A DNA stretch of 52,618 nucleotides from an uncultured Pirellulaceae bacterium (GCA_937928555.1 CALFWR010000156.1:1-52618), one strand, 5' to 3'. Shown: positions 9,730-19,952, counted from the first letter of the stretch. Numbers and translations: made by a program. The notes: generated by a model not told the origin, from the sequence alone.

Positions 9730-10241
9730 GATGTCTCCAAGAGGACTCTTATCTTTTCAAGTGCCGCGACGTAATTTCGCTGAGCCGAACTGGACGAAGA
9801 ATCCGTCAGCTCCGCAATCTGCGACCAGGTCAGACCGCTCCAGATTCGCATCACGACAATCTCCCGTTCGCGTTCGTCAAGTTTGCTCAGCATGGCCACG
9901 ATCCGTTGTTGCTCGTCGGCTTGGGCCAACGCGTTTGCCGGATCTGTCGACCTCGCCCGCCGTGTACTCAACCATGAAGCAAACGATTCGTGTTCGGTGC
10001 GACGTTTTCTAGATCGCAGCGCACTGATCGCCCGGTTGCGTGTCACCCGAAACAGCCACGCAACGCAGTTTTCAGGCTGCGGCGATTGTGCGGCGAGTTT
10101 CACGAAAGCTTCTTGGACACAGTCTTCAGGATTGACGGACCATTGAGCCGCGTACGCTTCGAGGCCGAGCCCATGCTGCTTGAGCAAGGCCGCAATCTCT
10201 GGCGGGCTAATTCGTTGGCCAGTCGGTTCCGATTCCATCAA
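9708..10241 (-). CDS. ECF RNA polymerase sigma factor
   Basis: The 177-residue protein shows both sigma-70 regions. Region 2 includes 'EDCVQEAFVKLAA' and 'CVAWLFRVTRNRAISALRSRKRR' (residues about 38-82). Region 4 includes 'LDEREREIVVMRIWSGLTWSQIAELT' and 'AQRNYVAALEKIR' (about 120-168), a helix-turn-helix for the -35 element. ECF factors direct RNA polymerase to a small regulon and are held by an anti-sigma. ATG 10241 and the adjacent ATG 10238 are both possible starts. The gene leads an apparent three-gene operon with the membrane protein and the secreted protein downstream. Confidence 0.88.
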   Translation of the reverse strand: MMESEPTGQRISPPEIAALLKQHGLGLEAYAAQWSVNPEDCVQEAFVKLAAQSPQPENCVAWLFRVTRNRAISALRSRKRRTEHESFASWLSTRRARSTDPANALAQADEQQRIVAMLSKLDEREREIVVMRIWSGLTWSQIAELTDSSSSSAQRNYVAALEKIRVLLETSCLTKPN

Positions 10242-10744
10242 GGTTTCCAGAAGTTTCCGTTTTCATGGCTGGTTTATGAAGAGACGCCAGCCGATGGCGT
10301 TCTTCCCATGATGGTTTAAGAATTGTGAAAAACACAGGAGTTTGTGACGCGGTTTCTGGCGAGCGATCTGAAGCTGTTGGCCAAGGGAGACGCATTACGA
10401 CGGCTGGAATCGGACCCTGCGGCAATCGCGGACCCTGCGGCAATCGTTTATCGCAACTGTCAGCCCAGACGCGTAAGCGGCCGGGTTGCGGTGACTTCTC
10501 ACTCGCCGCAGCGTCCCCAGAGGCCTCACGGCCAACGGCTCATCCTTTTCGTTCGTGGTTGCGGCCTCCGACAACTCCCGTGCGAGACCGTCACCACGAG
10601 CAGTAGCCGGAAAAGTGATCTGTGTGTCGGCAAACATTCGTCGACTTCTTTATGCAGCGGAAAACAGCAAAACTTTGGCGTTTGTGTCGCCGCAATCACT
10701 TCTCGCAAACTTTTCTTCAAACAGGGTGGCATTCTCGATCGCTA
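10242..10744. other. Intergenic region between divergent units, with repeats
   Basis: No gene is supported. The unit CGGACCCTGCGGCAATCG occurs twice in tandem at about 10412-10446. A GC-rich string GAGGCCTCACGGCCAACGGC near 10520 is the inverse of a motif repeated near 47435, 47717 and 48962. Frames crossing it have no domain. Confidence 0.5.
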
Positions 10745-10760
10745 CCTACTAAAAGGTAGG
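10745..10760. promoter_or_regulatory. Palindromic operator CCTAC-N6-GTAGG before tetR
   Basis: The 16-bp palindrome ends 3 bp before the tetR start codon. The same arms and the same 6-nt spacing recur at 11371-11386 before the dehydrogenase gene. Two identical half-site pairs next to a TetR gene suggest its own operators (inference). Confidence 0.7.
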
Positions 10761-10763
10761 GTA

Positions 10764-11351
10764 ATGAATACGCCAACCGGAAACACACGACAGGAACTGC
10801 TGGACGTCGCTCAGGATTTGATCCAGAGACGGGGAATCAATGGGTTCAGCTTTCAGGATTTGAGTCAAGCGGTTGGCATCCGCAAGGCAAGTGTTCATCA
10901 CCACTTTGCCACCAAGGCAGTCCTGATTGAATCTCTGATGGACCAATACCTTTCGGAATTCGAAAGTTTGACCCGGAAGATTCTTGCCAGCAACGTCAAC
11001 GGCAAGACCAAACTGAAACGCTACTGCAACCTGTTTCTGGAAACGCTCAAGTCCGGACAACACGACAAGAGCTGCCTGTGCGGAATGCTGATGGCGGAAG
11101 TTTCCAGCGTGAACGAACCGGTTCGGAATCAGATCCGGCATTTCCTGCAAGGCAACATTGGCGTCCTGGAAGCCATCCTCAAAACGGGTTCCGCAGATGG
11201 TTCTCTGACCAAGCAAAAGAATATCAAGTCGACGGCGCTTGTTGTGCTCTCGACGCTCGAAGGTGGCTTGTTGATCGCACGTAGCGATCGCGGGCCAAAA
11301 CAGTTTTCTGAGGTACTGGCGAGAATTGTCTCGCTGCTATCGACTAACTAA
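10764..11351 (+). CDS. TetR/AcrR family transcriptional regulator
   Basis: The 195-residue start at ATG 10764 fits the family size; a longer frame opening at 10344 only adds repeat-derived residues. The N-terminal helix-turn-helix reads NTRQELLDVAQDLIQRRGIN, then FSFQDLSQAVGIRKASVHHHF and ATKAVLIESL (residues about 6-60), a classic TetR_N. The C-terminal ligand domain has two cysteines (DKSCLCGML), as in YxaF/LmrA-like members that sense small molecules. A palindrome overlaps its leader and recurs before the next gene, so it probably represses itself and the short-chain dehydrogenase/AhpD-like genes. Confidence 0.88.
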   Translation: MNTPTGNTRQELLDVAQDLIQRRGINGFSFQDLSQAVGIRKASVHHHFATKAVLIESLMDQYLSEFESLTRKILASNVNGKTKLKRYCNLFLETLKSGQHDKSCLCGMLMAEVSSVNEPVRNQIRHFLQGNIGVLEAILKTGSADGSLTKQKNIKSTALVVLSTLEGGLLIARSDRGPKQFSEVLARIVSLLSTN

Positions 11352-11370
11352 ATTTTTTTCAACCCCATAG

Positions 11371-11386
11371 CCTACCAATCAGTAGG
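11371..11386. promoter_or_regulatory. Second CCTAC-N6-GTAGG operator, before the dehydrogenase gene
   Basis: The site lies 18 bp before the start codon of the short-chain dehydrogenase and 20 bp after the tetR stop. It has the same arms and spacing as the site at 10745. Bound regulator would block transcription entering the downstream genes. Confidence 0.7.
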
Positions 11387-11403
11387 CAGGCAAGGAAAGT
11401 GAC

Positions 11404-12156
11404 ATGACTACAGGAATGATCATCGGCGGCTCAACTGGAATGGGCAAAGAAACGGCTCGCAAGCTTTTGGCTCAAGGAACCGACGTGGTGCTCGTCGCCC
11501 GCGATGAAGGCAAACTTCACGCCGCTAAAGAAGAACTCAGCAGTCTTGGAAAAGTCGAAACCGCTTCGGTCGATCTGTACGACGAAGCGGCCGTTAGCGC
11601 ATTGGCAGAAACGATTGACGGCGATTCAAGACATTTCAAATATCTGGTGAATTCAGCCGGTTATTTTAAGCCGACTCCTTTTCTCGACCACAGCCGCGCG
11701 GACTACGACAAGTATCACGACTTGAACCGCAGCACATTTTTCCTGACCCAGGCGGTGGCTCGAAACATGCAGAAAAACGGCGGTGGTTCGATTGTCAACA
11801 TTGGCTCCATGTGGGCTCGCCAATCGGTCAAAGCAACGCCATCGTCGGCGTACTCGATGGCCAAAGCGGGGCTTCACTCGTTGACTCAGCATTTGGCGAT
11901 GGAATTGGCGGAACACAAGATTCGTGTCAATGCAGTTTCGCCGGCTGTCGTGGTGACTCCGATTTATGGAGCGTTCATCGAACCGGACAAGATCGAAGAA
12001 ACGCTTCAGGGTTTTAATGACTTCCATCCGATCGGACGTGTCGGACGCGCCGAAGACGTTGCCTCTGTGATCTACACGCTGCTTTCGGAGCAGACCAGTT
12101 GGGTTACCGGCGCGGTATGGGACGTAGACGGCGGCGTGATGGCTGGGCGAAACTAG
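11404..12156 (+). CDS. Short-chain dehydrogenase/reductase (SDR)
   Basis: The 250-residue protein has the length and motifs of classical SDR oxidoreductases: the dinucleotide-binding glycine motif GGSTGMG (residues 8-14), VNSAG replacing NNAG (about 82-86), a catalytic serine in NIGSMW, and Y-S-M-A-K as YxxxK (about 152-156). It ends with [16 protein letters not shown], the usual SDR C-terminus. The substrate cannot be read from sequence. A GGAAAG ribosome site precedes ATG 11404. It sits directly behind tetR and an operator and ahead of an AhpD-like gene, which suggests an inducible detoxification or small-molecule module. Confidence 0.9.
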   Translation: MTTGMIIGGSTGMGKETARKLLAQGTDVVLVARDEGKLHAAKEELSSLGKVETASVDLYDEAAVSALAETIDGDSRHFKYLVNSAGYFKPTPFLDHSRADYDKYHDLNRSTFFLTQAVARNMQKNGGGSIVNIGSMWARQSVKATPSSAYSMAKAGLHSLTQHLAMELAEHKIRVNAVSPAVVVTPIYGAFIEPDKIEETLQGFNDFHPIGRVGRAEDVASVIYTLLSEQTSWVTGAVWDVDGGVMAGRN

Positions 12157-12187
12157 TTGGAAAGCATCATTGTCGTGAATCGCAATT

Positions 12188-12250
12188 GGAAACCCGACGC
12201 GCAAGCGAGGAAACGGCCTGTTCCTGCCCTTGCTGGCGCGGCGGGTTCCC
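12188..12250. repeat. Imperfect inverted repeat (dispersed GC-rich type)
   Basis: Arms at 12188-12210 and 12228-12250 (ACCCGACGCGCAAGCGAGG against its near complement around TTGCTGGCGCGGCGGGTT) form a hairpin of about 23 bp with a few mismatches. It lies in the 250-bp gap between the SDR and AhpD-like genes and may attenuate read-through. Confidence 0.55.
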
Positions 12251-12408
12251 ATTTCTGGCTCCATCGCGTCGAAAGCGCGTGCCAATGGGCCGATTCAGAC
12301 GCCACGCGGTTTTCGCGGACTGAAAATACAGCAATGGCGCTACCCAACTATCCAATGAGAAGTAAAACTCAACCAGTCTTAACTTGCCAACAATAAGGAA
12401 ACGTAAAC

Positions 12409-12711
12409 ATGCAATCAATGGACAACATCAACAAGCTGGGAAAGCTCGACCAGGCGGCTAACGGTGCCTGGGCTCAGTTCCAGGAATTCAACAGCGCCGT
12501 GATGAAAGAAGGCGCGATCTCGGTGAAGAACAAAGAACTGATCGCACTTGCGGTTGGCCTAACAACTCAGTGCAACTACTGCCTTGAGCTGCACCGACAG
12601 GCAGCCGAAAAGGCGGGAGCCAGCCAGGAGGAAATTGCGGAAACGATCATGATCGCCGGTGCCTTGCGTGCCGGTGCGGCGTTGACGCATGGAACTCAAA
12701 TCCTGAACTGA
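12409..12711 (+). CDS. AhpD/carboxymuconolactone decarboxylase-family protein
   Basis: The 100-residue protein matches the single-domain CMD/AhpD-like family. The core is NKELIALAVGLTTQCNYCLE, followed by LHRQAAEKAGASQEEI (residues about 42-82). The CxxC pair (C61, C64) and the following histidine form the peroxidase-type redox site of AhpD proteins. ATG 12409 has an AAGGAAA site upstream; ATG 12418 is an alternative. It probably works with the SDR gene upstream under the same TetR-type repressor, protecting against peroxides or reactive electrophiles (inference from family and position). Confidence 0.88.
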   Translation: MQSMDNINKLGKLDQAANGAWAQFQEFNSAVMKEGAISVKNKELIALAVGLTTQCNYCLELHRQAAEKAGASQEEIAETIMIAGALRAGAALTHGTQILN

Positions 12712-13021
12712 CGTTGCCAGTAAAAGTCGCGATCGCAGCGAACCGTTGCCGATCGTGAAAACGTCAACAATTCACCGACGCAAGCTCAGGGCTATCCCGT
12801 TTCTGGGCTTGCGAGGTGTTTCTACATTATCAAACGCACATCCGAATGCCTTTGGACCAGATGATGTTGATGCGTTTCTCTCAGGCACAGTGCCCCCTCC
12901 CAACGGCCAGCTAAAAGGCCACTGAAACACGTGTGGCGCTCACACTGCCGGGCACGTTTTGTTAACATGGTCCAACACGACCGCACGCGTTGCCGTAATT
13001 CGATTTTCAGATGGGATAAAA
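12712..13021. other. Intergenic region, nothing recognised
   Basis: I see no gene or clear repeat in these 310 bases. It must contain the promoter for the beta-propeller gene, but no box stands out. Confidence 0.4.
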
Positions 13022-14326
13022 ATGAAGTTTGCACCGATCGTTCTTTTATTGATTTCGTTGACCGCATCGCTTGCTGCGGCTCAGGATGCAGGCACCGAAT
13101 CGTGGCCAGCCTGGCGTGGCCCGACGCTCAATGGCGTCGCCAGTGATTCCGCAACGCCGCCGACTCAGTGGAGCGAAAACGAACACGTCCACTGGAAAAT
13201 CAAACTTCCGGGGCTCGGCAATTCCACGCCCAGCGTTTGGGATGGCAAAGTCATTTTGACCTTTACCCGCCCGACCGGTCGAAAGATCGATTCTTCCGAC
13301 GCATCAGGCAGCAAAAAAACCAAAAAGCCAAACGAGTTTCACGAACTGGTCGTCGCAGCCTGGGACCTTGAATCGGGAAAGAGCCTGTGGGAAACGACCC
13401 TTGCCGAAAAGGTTCCCAACGAAAAGGGACATCACACCAGCAGCTATGCTTCGGCCTCGACGGTGACCGATGGGAAGAAGATCTTTGCCTTTTTCGGGTC
13501 GCTTGGTTTGTACGCGGTCGACTTTCAAGGAAAGAAACTTTGGGAGCGGGATCTGCCTGGCATGACAACCGCCGCCGGATTCGGCGAAGGGGCTTCACCA
13601 GCGTTGGCGGAAAACGTTCTGGTCATTCCGTGGGACGAGGAAGGCCAGTCTTTCATCGCGGGCGTCAACACCGAGACCGGCAAAGATCTCTGGCACATCG
13701 ACCGGGCCGCCGACACCGCCTGGACGACTCCACTGATCGTCAAAGATGGAGACCGATCGGTGATCGTGACAACGGCCACCAAAACCACGCGGGCCTATGA
13801 CTTGCTCAGCGGGCAGGAAGTCTGGCACTGCGACGGCATGTCGTCCAACCCGACGTCTTCGCCGGTCGCCGACGGTAACGTGGTCTTCGTCGGAAACTCA
13901 TACAAGGGTAACGTGATTCAGGCGATTCAATTCGAAGGAGCAACTGGCGATTTGACGCAAACATCAAACCTGTTGTGGACTCACCGGAAATCAGCCAGCT
14001 ACGTGCCGACCCCCGTCGTTGTTGATGGGAAGCTCTATTTTCTCAAGGGGAGCCAGGGAGTTCTGAACTGCCTGGATGCAAAAACGGGAGACACTGTTTT
14101 TCCGGGAAAACGCCTGGGGCTGAAGAACGTTCATTCCTCGCCCATGGTGGCCGCAGGGCGAATTTATGTTTCCTCACGCGAAGGTGACACGGCGGTGATT
14201 GATTTGAAAGACGACTGCAAGGTTCTGGCAACCAACCATCTGGACGATGTCTTCGACGCTTCGCCCGTCGCGATTGGAAAGAAGTTGTTGTTGCGTGGCC
14301 GTTCGAATTTGTACTGTATCGAATAG
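13022..14326 (+). CDS. Secreted PQQ-type beta-propeller protein
   Basis: ATG 13022 (434 residues) opens on a signal peptide, MKFAPIVLLLISLTASLAAA; the frame's earlier ATG at 12959 adds residues without signal character. The mature protein begins with the planctomycete hallmark SWPAWRGP...NGV. It then repeats blades of the form 'W.GKVILTF', 'WDLESGKSLWETTL', 'AVDFQGKKLWERDL', 'GVNTETGKDLWHID', 'CLDAKTGDTVF'. These are PQQ-like (YVTN/quinoprotein) propeller blades with the 'A.D..TG...W' core. Such proteins are exported and usually non-enzymatic or of unknown role in planctomycetes. A paralogue lies at 19953-21299. Confidence 0.87.
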   Translation: MKFAPIVLLLISLTASLAAAQDAGTESWPAWRGPTLNGVASDSATPPTQWSENEHVHWKIKLPGLGNSTPSVWDGKVILTFTRPTGRKIDSSDASGSKKTKKPNEFHELVVAAWDLESGKSLWETTLAEKVPNEKGHHTSSYASASTVTDGKKIFAFFGSLGLYAVDFQGKKLWERDLPGMTTAAGFGEGASPALAENVLVIPWDEEGQSFIAGVNTETGKDLWHIDRAADTAWTTPLIVKDGDRSVIVTTATKTTRAYDLLSGQEVWHCDGMSSNPTSSPVADGNVVFVGNSYKGNVIQAIQFEGATGDLTQTSNLLWTHRKSASYVPTPVVVDGKLYFLKGSQGVLNCLDAKTGDTVFPGKRLGLKNVHSSPMVAAGRIYVSSREGDTAVIDLKDDCKVLATNHLDDVFDASPVAIGKKLLLRGRSNLYCIE

Positions 14327-14333
14327 GCCCAAT

Positions 14334-14519
14334 CCCGGATTATTCACGACGCCGGGCGTTGATTCTAGTCTGGCCAACAGGAGCAAGGGAAAAACTGAAT
14401 TTCAACAAGAAATGTGAATCGTTCGGTATGTGAAAGCCACAGCGATCGTTTCCTTGCATCAGAGTAACCGATCACTGTCTCAACTGATTCTGCCGCCCAC
14501 GCCTCGTGAATAATCTGGC
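14334..14519 (+). mobile_element. MITE copy B (about 186 bp, TSD CCAAT)
   Basis: Terminal repeats CCCGGATTATTCACGA and TCGTGAATAATCTGG bound a core shared with copies A, C, D and E. Exact CCAAT duplications flank it at 14329-14333 and 14520-14524. It sits 7 bp after the stop of the beta-propeller gene. Confidence 0.85.
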
Positions 14520-14541
14520 CCAATAGGCGGTCGTGCGGTAA

Positions 14542-14598
14542 GCCAGAATTCCAAGCTGCTCTTTCAAACTAACCAGAAGGAATTCTGGCGAATCCCAC
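14542..14598. repeat. Dispersed repeat with GCCAGAATTCC/GGAATTCTGGC arms
   Basis: Arms at 14542-14552 and 14579-14589 pair with a 26-nt loop. The right arm continues as GAATTCTGGCGAATCCCAC, the same string as at 30536 and near 5581. Confidence 0.6.
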
Positions 14599-14759
14599 TA
14601 CGACGTTCCGGAACGACTTTCCGGCAGCAATCAAATTTCGCGAACAGCTTTTGCGCAGTTGTTTGGCCGATTGCGGCCAGTCGCTGTGACATCGAAGCCC
14701 AAACGCCGGTTGGTCCCATCCGCGTAGGGTTAAATTCTTCCTTGTCATGAACTTCGAAA

Positions 14760-15677
14760 ATGAACGGTCAACCTAGTACTCAACAACCTCGCCCTACCCC
14801 GTCGAACAAAAACGTCATTTGGATTTCGGGACTGCTGATCAGCGTCCTGCTAGGTGCCGCCGTCGCGTGGCTGGGTAGCCATGGAAGCCTCACCGTCGCT
14901 GGCGTGCCGGTATTTGCCTTGCTGATTGCGTATGCCTTTGTTTTGAACTGGCTGGCCTTTATTCCTTCGTTTCTTGCCCACACCGAAAAGTATTTCGATT
15001 TCACCGGCGCGGTGACCTTCATTTCATCCACCATCGGCGCGATCGTTCTCAGCGGAAATCTTGACGCCCGAGCGTGGATTGCGGGCGCGGTGGTGATCGT
15101 CTGGTCGATTCGACTGGGTACGTTTCTGTTTCGCCGCATTCATCGCGACGGCAGCGACGGTCGCTTCGACACGATGAAGTATGACTTCTGGCAATTCCTG
15201 ATGACGTGGACGCTTCAGGGACTGTGGGTTGCTCTAACCGCTGCGGCGGCATTGGTAATGATCACCGCTCAAACGAAAGTGGACTTCGGTTTCGTGGGCA
15301 TCATCGGGTTGGCGATTTGGGCTACCGGATTTTGCATCGAAGTCATCGCCGATCAGCAAAAGTCCAAATTCCGATCCGAGCCCGCCAACAAGGGCCGCTT
15401 CATCGACGTGGGCTTGTGGTCCTGGTCGCGTCACCCGAATTACTTTGGCGAGATACTGCTCTGGGCGGGCGTTGCGATCATGTCGATTCCGGTTCTGGAA
15501 AGTTGGCGCTGGTTTGCGTTGATCTCGCCCGTGTTTGTATTTGTCCTGCTAACGTTTATCAGCGGCATCCCGTTATTGCGGCAGCGATCTGACGCTCGCT
15601 GGGGGAATGAACCGGATTACCAGGCTTACATCAAGAACACATCGTTGCTGATCCCGCTACCGCCAAAGCAGACCTAA
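14760..15677 (+). CDS. DUF1295 family membrane protein (steroid 5-alpha-reductase-like fold)
   Basis: The 305-residue protein has about seven hydrophobic helices between residues 20 and 290. Family landmarks are IRLGTFLFRRIHRDG and RFDTMK in the middle, then KSKFRSEPANKGRFIDVGLW followed by SWSRHPNYFGEILLW (residues about 200-240), and PDYQAYIKNTSLLIPLPPK at the end. The 'SRHPNYFGE' motif is shared with steroid 5-alpha reductases and isoprenylcysteine methyltransferases. DUF1295 members are inner-membrane proteins with unproven reductase activity. The gene appears to stand alone. Confidence 0.9.
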   Translation: MNGQPSTQQPRPTPSNKNVIWISGLLISVLLGAAVAWLGSHGSLTVAGVPVFALLIAYAFVLNWLAFIPSFLAHTEKYFDFTGAVTFISSTIGAIVLSGNLDARAWIAGAVVIVWSIRLGTFLFRRIHRDGSDGRFDTMKYDFWQFLMTWTLQGLWVALTAAAALVMITAQTKVDFGFVGIIGLAIWATGFCIEVIADQQKSKFRSEPANKGRFIDVGLWSWSRHPNYFGEILLWAGVAIMSIPVLESWRWFALISPVFVFVLLTFISGIPLLRQRSDARWGNEPDYQAYIKNTSLLIPLPPKQT

Positions 15678-15722
15678 CGACGCAAAACGAGTACTGACTT
15701 GGGCTTACCTGCCAAAGCAAAT

Positions 15723-16304
15723 TCAAATCAAGTTCGCGTACTTCCTAAGTTCATCGACCGTTTTGACAAGCCCCTGATTTTCGAGAGTCGCCAAAAACTC
15801 GTGGACGTCAATTGGTGGATTTCTCAAACTTGCCCGTTGGCGTTTCACCGCTTCAGCTACCGCAATCGCATTCAAGTCAAACATGTTGTGAACAAACTCG
15901 TCCGGATGCTGGGGCTCGACATCAAATTTGCCCAGCTCGGATTTCGGAAAGTCTTTCAGGTTGAAAGTGACAATGACATCAGCTTTGCACCGAATCGCAG
16001 CAGCAAGAACATGGCGATCATTTTCGTCCGGCAGCGTCAGCGAAGGGATAATTGACTCGTAACTTTCAACCACACAATCGAGAACATGCTCGTTCATCAG
16101 GTCACGAGTTCGTTCAAGCTGTTGCCGAGTCAGGTCCTCCCGGTCCTTCAATACACTCCGAATCCACTCTTCGTGAATCTCATTGGACCACTTGGCGCGA
16201 AAGAGTCCGGTCATTGCCAAATGCATTAGCAAATCACGAAGCGGTGCCGGATAGAGCACATTAGCATCGTAGAGTGCCGTGAAATAGCTCAATGAAGACT
16301 CCAT
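15723..16304 (-). CDS. PIN-domain ribonuclease toxin (VapC-like, COG1569 type)
   Basis: The 193-residue protein begins with FTALYDANVLYPAPLRDLL, where D13 of 'DANVL' is the first metal ligand of PIN domains. A second acidic cluster, 'LPDENDRHVLAAAIRCKADVIVTFNLKDFP' (residues about 93-122), supplies the conserved 'D..D.H.lA.A.....ivT.n..dFp'. PIN toxins cleave RNA with Mg2+. It lies 28 bp downstream of a helix-turn-helix gene that is its probable antitoxin. The long C-terminal helical part is normal for this PIN subgroup. The RNA target is not predictable. Confidence 0.85.
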   Translation of the reverse strand: MESSLSYFTALYDANVLYPAPLRDLLMHLAMTGLFRAKWSNEIHEEWIRSVLKDREDLTRQQLERTRDLMNEHVLDCVVESYESIIPSLTLPDENDRHVLAAAIRCKADVIVTFNLKDFPKSELGKFDVEPQHPDEFVHNMFDLNAIAVAEAVKRQRASLRNPPIDVHEFLATLENQGLVKTVDELRKYANLI

Positions 16305-16332
16305 CCGCCCAGTCGGTTTGGCAACTCCAGAC

Positions 16333-16800
16333 TCAATAGCCCATGTTTAAATCTTGGCCTTGCTTCGCAAGTTCTTCAAGCGTCTTGGCCCGGTCGGCGT
16401 TGTTCTTTCGTTTGAAGTCAAGCAGATCCTCAAAAAGCACACGACGGTGCGTACCGACTTTCCGGCACGGAAGTTTCTTCTCTTCGATGAGCTTCACAAC
16501 AAAGGGGCGTGAAACGTTCAGGAAATCAGCTGCCTGTTGGGTCGTCAACTCTGCATGGATTGGAATAAATGTAACCGCGTTTCCTTTTGACATTTCGGTG
16601 AGAATGTCCGCGAGCAATCGAAGCGCGGACAGCGGAATGGAAATGACTTCGCCCGGTTTTTCTTCAATCGCAATCCGCACCGCTTCACCATCACGTCCGC
16701 TAAGTAACGACGCAAGTTGACGACTTGAATCACCCGCCATCGCAGATTCACTTGGCGTGGGAGAAACAGGGCTGGGAATTTGCTCGAATAAAGCAGGCAT
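16333..16800 (-). CDS. Excisionase-type HTH antitoxin of the PIN module
   Basis: The 155-residue protein carries an excisionase/MerR-like winged HTH at about residues 86-135: ELTTQQAADFLNVSRPFVVK, LIEEKKLPCRKVGTHRRVLF and EDLLDFKR. The region before it (residues 35-80) is a variable helical part. A gene of this type directly followed by a PIN gene is a recognised toxin-antitoxin arrangement; the HTH protein normally represses the operon and neutralises the toxin. The AT-rich leader at 16801-16870 (ACTATATATTAGTACG) probably holds the promoter and operator. Confidence 0.82.
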   Translation of the reverse strand: MPALFEQIPSPVSPTPSESAMAGDSSRQLASLLSGRDGEAVRIAIEEKPGEVISIPLSALRLLADILTEMSKGNAVTFIPIHAELTTQQAADFLNVSRPFVVKLIEEKKLPCRKVGTHRRVLFEDLLDFKRKNNADRAKTLEELAKQGQDLNMGY

Positions 16801-16930
16801 GTGGGACGTCCTCGGCGTTTGTTTTCTTCACTATATATTAGTACGCCTAAACGAAATAAACGAATCAAAGAAAATAACCGGAAACAGTGTTTTACCGAAA
16901 ATACACGGGTTTCTCGGACTCAAACCCGTA

Positions 16931-17830
16931 TTAGTCGCCCAGAAAGCGGGCGACGTTCGCCACGACTTTGTCCGAAAGTCGTTGTCTTGCTTCGGTCGTC
17001 CAACCGGAAACTTTGCTGGTGGTGATCACCCGGTCCAGCTTCGCCAACTCGGCGCGGGCTGCGCCGGTGCCGTCTGCGTCCATGATTGCGAAGTTACCGG
17101 GGCCTTGAATCCAAAGCGTGAAAGCTGCCTGATCGAAAACCAGGCCAAGGGAAGTATTCACCAGCACCTTGCCGCTGCCCAACATGGAAAACTCGTCGGT
17201 GCCAAGGAGGTTGGTGTTGCGAGGCAAGTGCAAGGAAACGAATTCCGCTTCGCCCAGCAACTGATCAAGGCTGCGATACTCGATGCCTGCCTGTTCGGCT
17301 TGCGGTTTTCGTGTGCGGCTGAAGTAGATCACCCGCATCCCAAACGCCCGGGCACGATCTGCCAACATTCGTCCAGTCGCGCCGAGCCCGACGATACCAA
17401 GGCATCTTCCGGTCAGTTCTACCGGATCGGGTTTCCACTGGTGTTCTCCGATTCCTTTGCACAAACGAATCAGTTCGCTGATGACGTACTCCACGAGTCC
17501 TTCGTCGCCGTAGTCCCGCACGCCGGCGACACCAATGCCGCGACTTCGAGCAAACGCCACATCGACGTTGGATGATGCGTCATCGTAAAGGCTACAACAG
17601 AGCCCGATGTACTTGAGCTGCGGGCAGCGTTTGATAACGTCGGCGCTGACTCCGGTTTTCCACGAAACCAAAAAGCACTCCGCATCGCCAATTCGCGAAA
17701 CGATTTCGTCATCCGAAGTTGGGTAGTCCTTCGAAATGACGACGTCGCCGTCAGCGTACTGGCCGAGTTCGCGATAGGCTTCTTCGACCAGGCCGGTGTC
17801 ATCGATGGCGACGATTCGATTGAATTTCAT
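16931..17830 (-). CDS. D-2-hydroxyacid dehydrogenase-like protein lacking catalytic residues
   Basis: The 299-residue protein has the Rossmann NAD-binding domain of the D-isomer 2-hydroxyacid dehydrogenase family. The motif GLGATG is at 148-153 and the usual following helix reads RMLADRARAFGMRVIYFSR. The catalytic parts have diverged: the 'NTxRG' motif is NTSLG (L228 in place of the active-site arginine), and the 'TPHxaG' motif is TTSKVSGWT (K273 in place of the histidine). The acidic partner is also not evident near residue 255. It therefore probably binds NAD(H) without the standard chemistry, or acts on something else. Similar proteins in other bacteria are sometimes misnamed dihydrofolate reductase. 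Confidence 0.8.
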   Translation of the reverse strand: MKFNRIVAIDDTGLVEEAYRELGQYADGDVVISKDYPTSDDEIVSRIGDAECFLVSWKTGVSADVIKRCPQLKYIGLCCSLYDDASSNVDVAFARSRGIGVAGVRDYGDEGLVEYVISELIRLCKGIGEHQWKPDPVELTGRCLGIVGLGATGRMLADRARAFGMRVIYFSRTRKPQAEQAGIEYRSLDQLLGEAEFVSLHLPRNTNLLGTDEFSMLGSGKVLVNTSLGLVFDQAAFTLWIQGPGNFAIMDADGTGAARAELAKLDRVITTSKVSGWTTEARQRLSDKVVANVARFLGD

Positions 17831-17909
17831 TGATCTGCTCCGACCAGAACAAAGAGCCCATTAGCCGCTTCGGCCAATTGAAACCGGACTCAACACCACA
17901 CCAGCCATG

Positions 17910-19220
<1,311 letters not shown>

Positions 19221-19940
19221 TTGGTTCTTTCATGTGTGGGTTTCGAACCGGCTTGATGCGAGGTTCGCAGCGGTGAGGGGGTCGAACAAAAATCGATAAC
19301 TGTGTTGTGCCATCGCGGATCGGCTGATCGCAATTTGAGCGCACAAAAACGTCACGGTTCGAGGAGGTGAACACGGGTCGACGGGTACGTCGAATTGACT
19401 CGTTTGAACTACAAGAAGGTTCAAAGATCGGCTGCCTTTGCAGCGTTTGTCAAAACCGTGCCATATCAGATAGCGAGCAGTTTGCTTGCCACTCAAGAAC
19501 CAACAACCCGCTGAGTGTTTGTTCTTGCCTGCCCGGATGACGCGTACCGTGTGGGTCGCTCTCTTGTAAATCCGGGCGAATTGATACACAGCCCCAATGA
19601 GCTGCGGTCCTTACACCGCAAAGGGTACACGCGCGGTATGCCCTGAGCTCCCGAAAAACCGGATTCAAAGTCGGATTGTGCAAAATCAACGATTCCTGCG
19701 TGTTTTCTCGTCGCTAGCGGGCACGTAGTGGAGTGAAATTGGCTAACTTGGATGCGTCGGGTTCCTTGGCTTTCGTCGCCGGCGATTGCAAGATTAACCG
19801 TTTTGGTGCGATTAACCGTTTTGGCGCCAGCCACGGTTGTCACGGCGACCGCCGAAACGGCTCCCGATGATTTACCGAAACGTTATCCGCAACACGATTC
19901 AGCGGTCAAACTCGAAGCCACCGTTCTCTTTCTTTTAACT
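19221..19940. other. Long intergenic region between divergent genes
   Basis: About 720 bases with no convincing gene. Around 19796-19865 there is a damaged copy of the repeat that forms the 7489-7559 terminator: GATTAACCGTTTTGG appears twice in tandem, followed by GCGCCAGCCACGGTTGTC. The rest probably contains the divergent promoters for the helicase and the beta-propeller gene. Confidence 0.5.
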
Positions 19941-19952
19941 ATGAATCCAGAT

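Noticed and set aside
16757..17575. Long plus-strand frame (272 codons) opposite the dehydrogenase-like gene
   Set aside because: It is antisense to a protein with clear Rossmann motifs, has no domain of its own, and runs through the promoter region of the toxin-antitoxin pair.
19230..19589. Minus-strand frame of 119 codons upstream of the helicase
   Set aside because: Composition and content show no domain, and it lies in a region that must carry divergent promoters.
19752..19952. N-terminal extension of the second beta-propeller gene
   Set aside because: It translates the AACCGTTTTGG repeat; a proper signal peptide begins at 19953 (or 19941).
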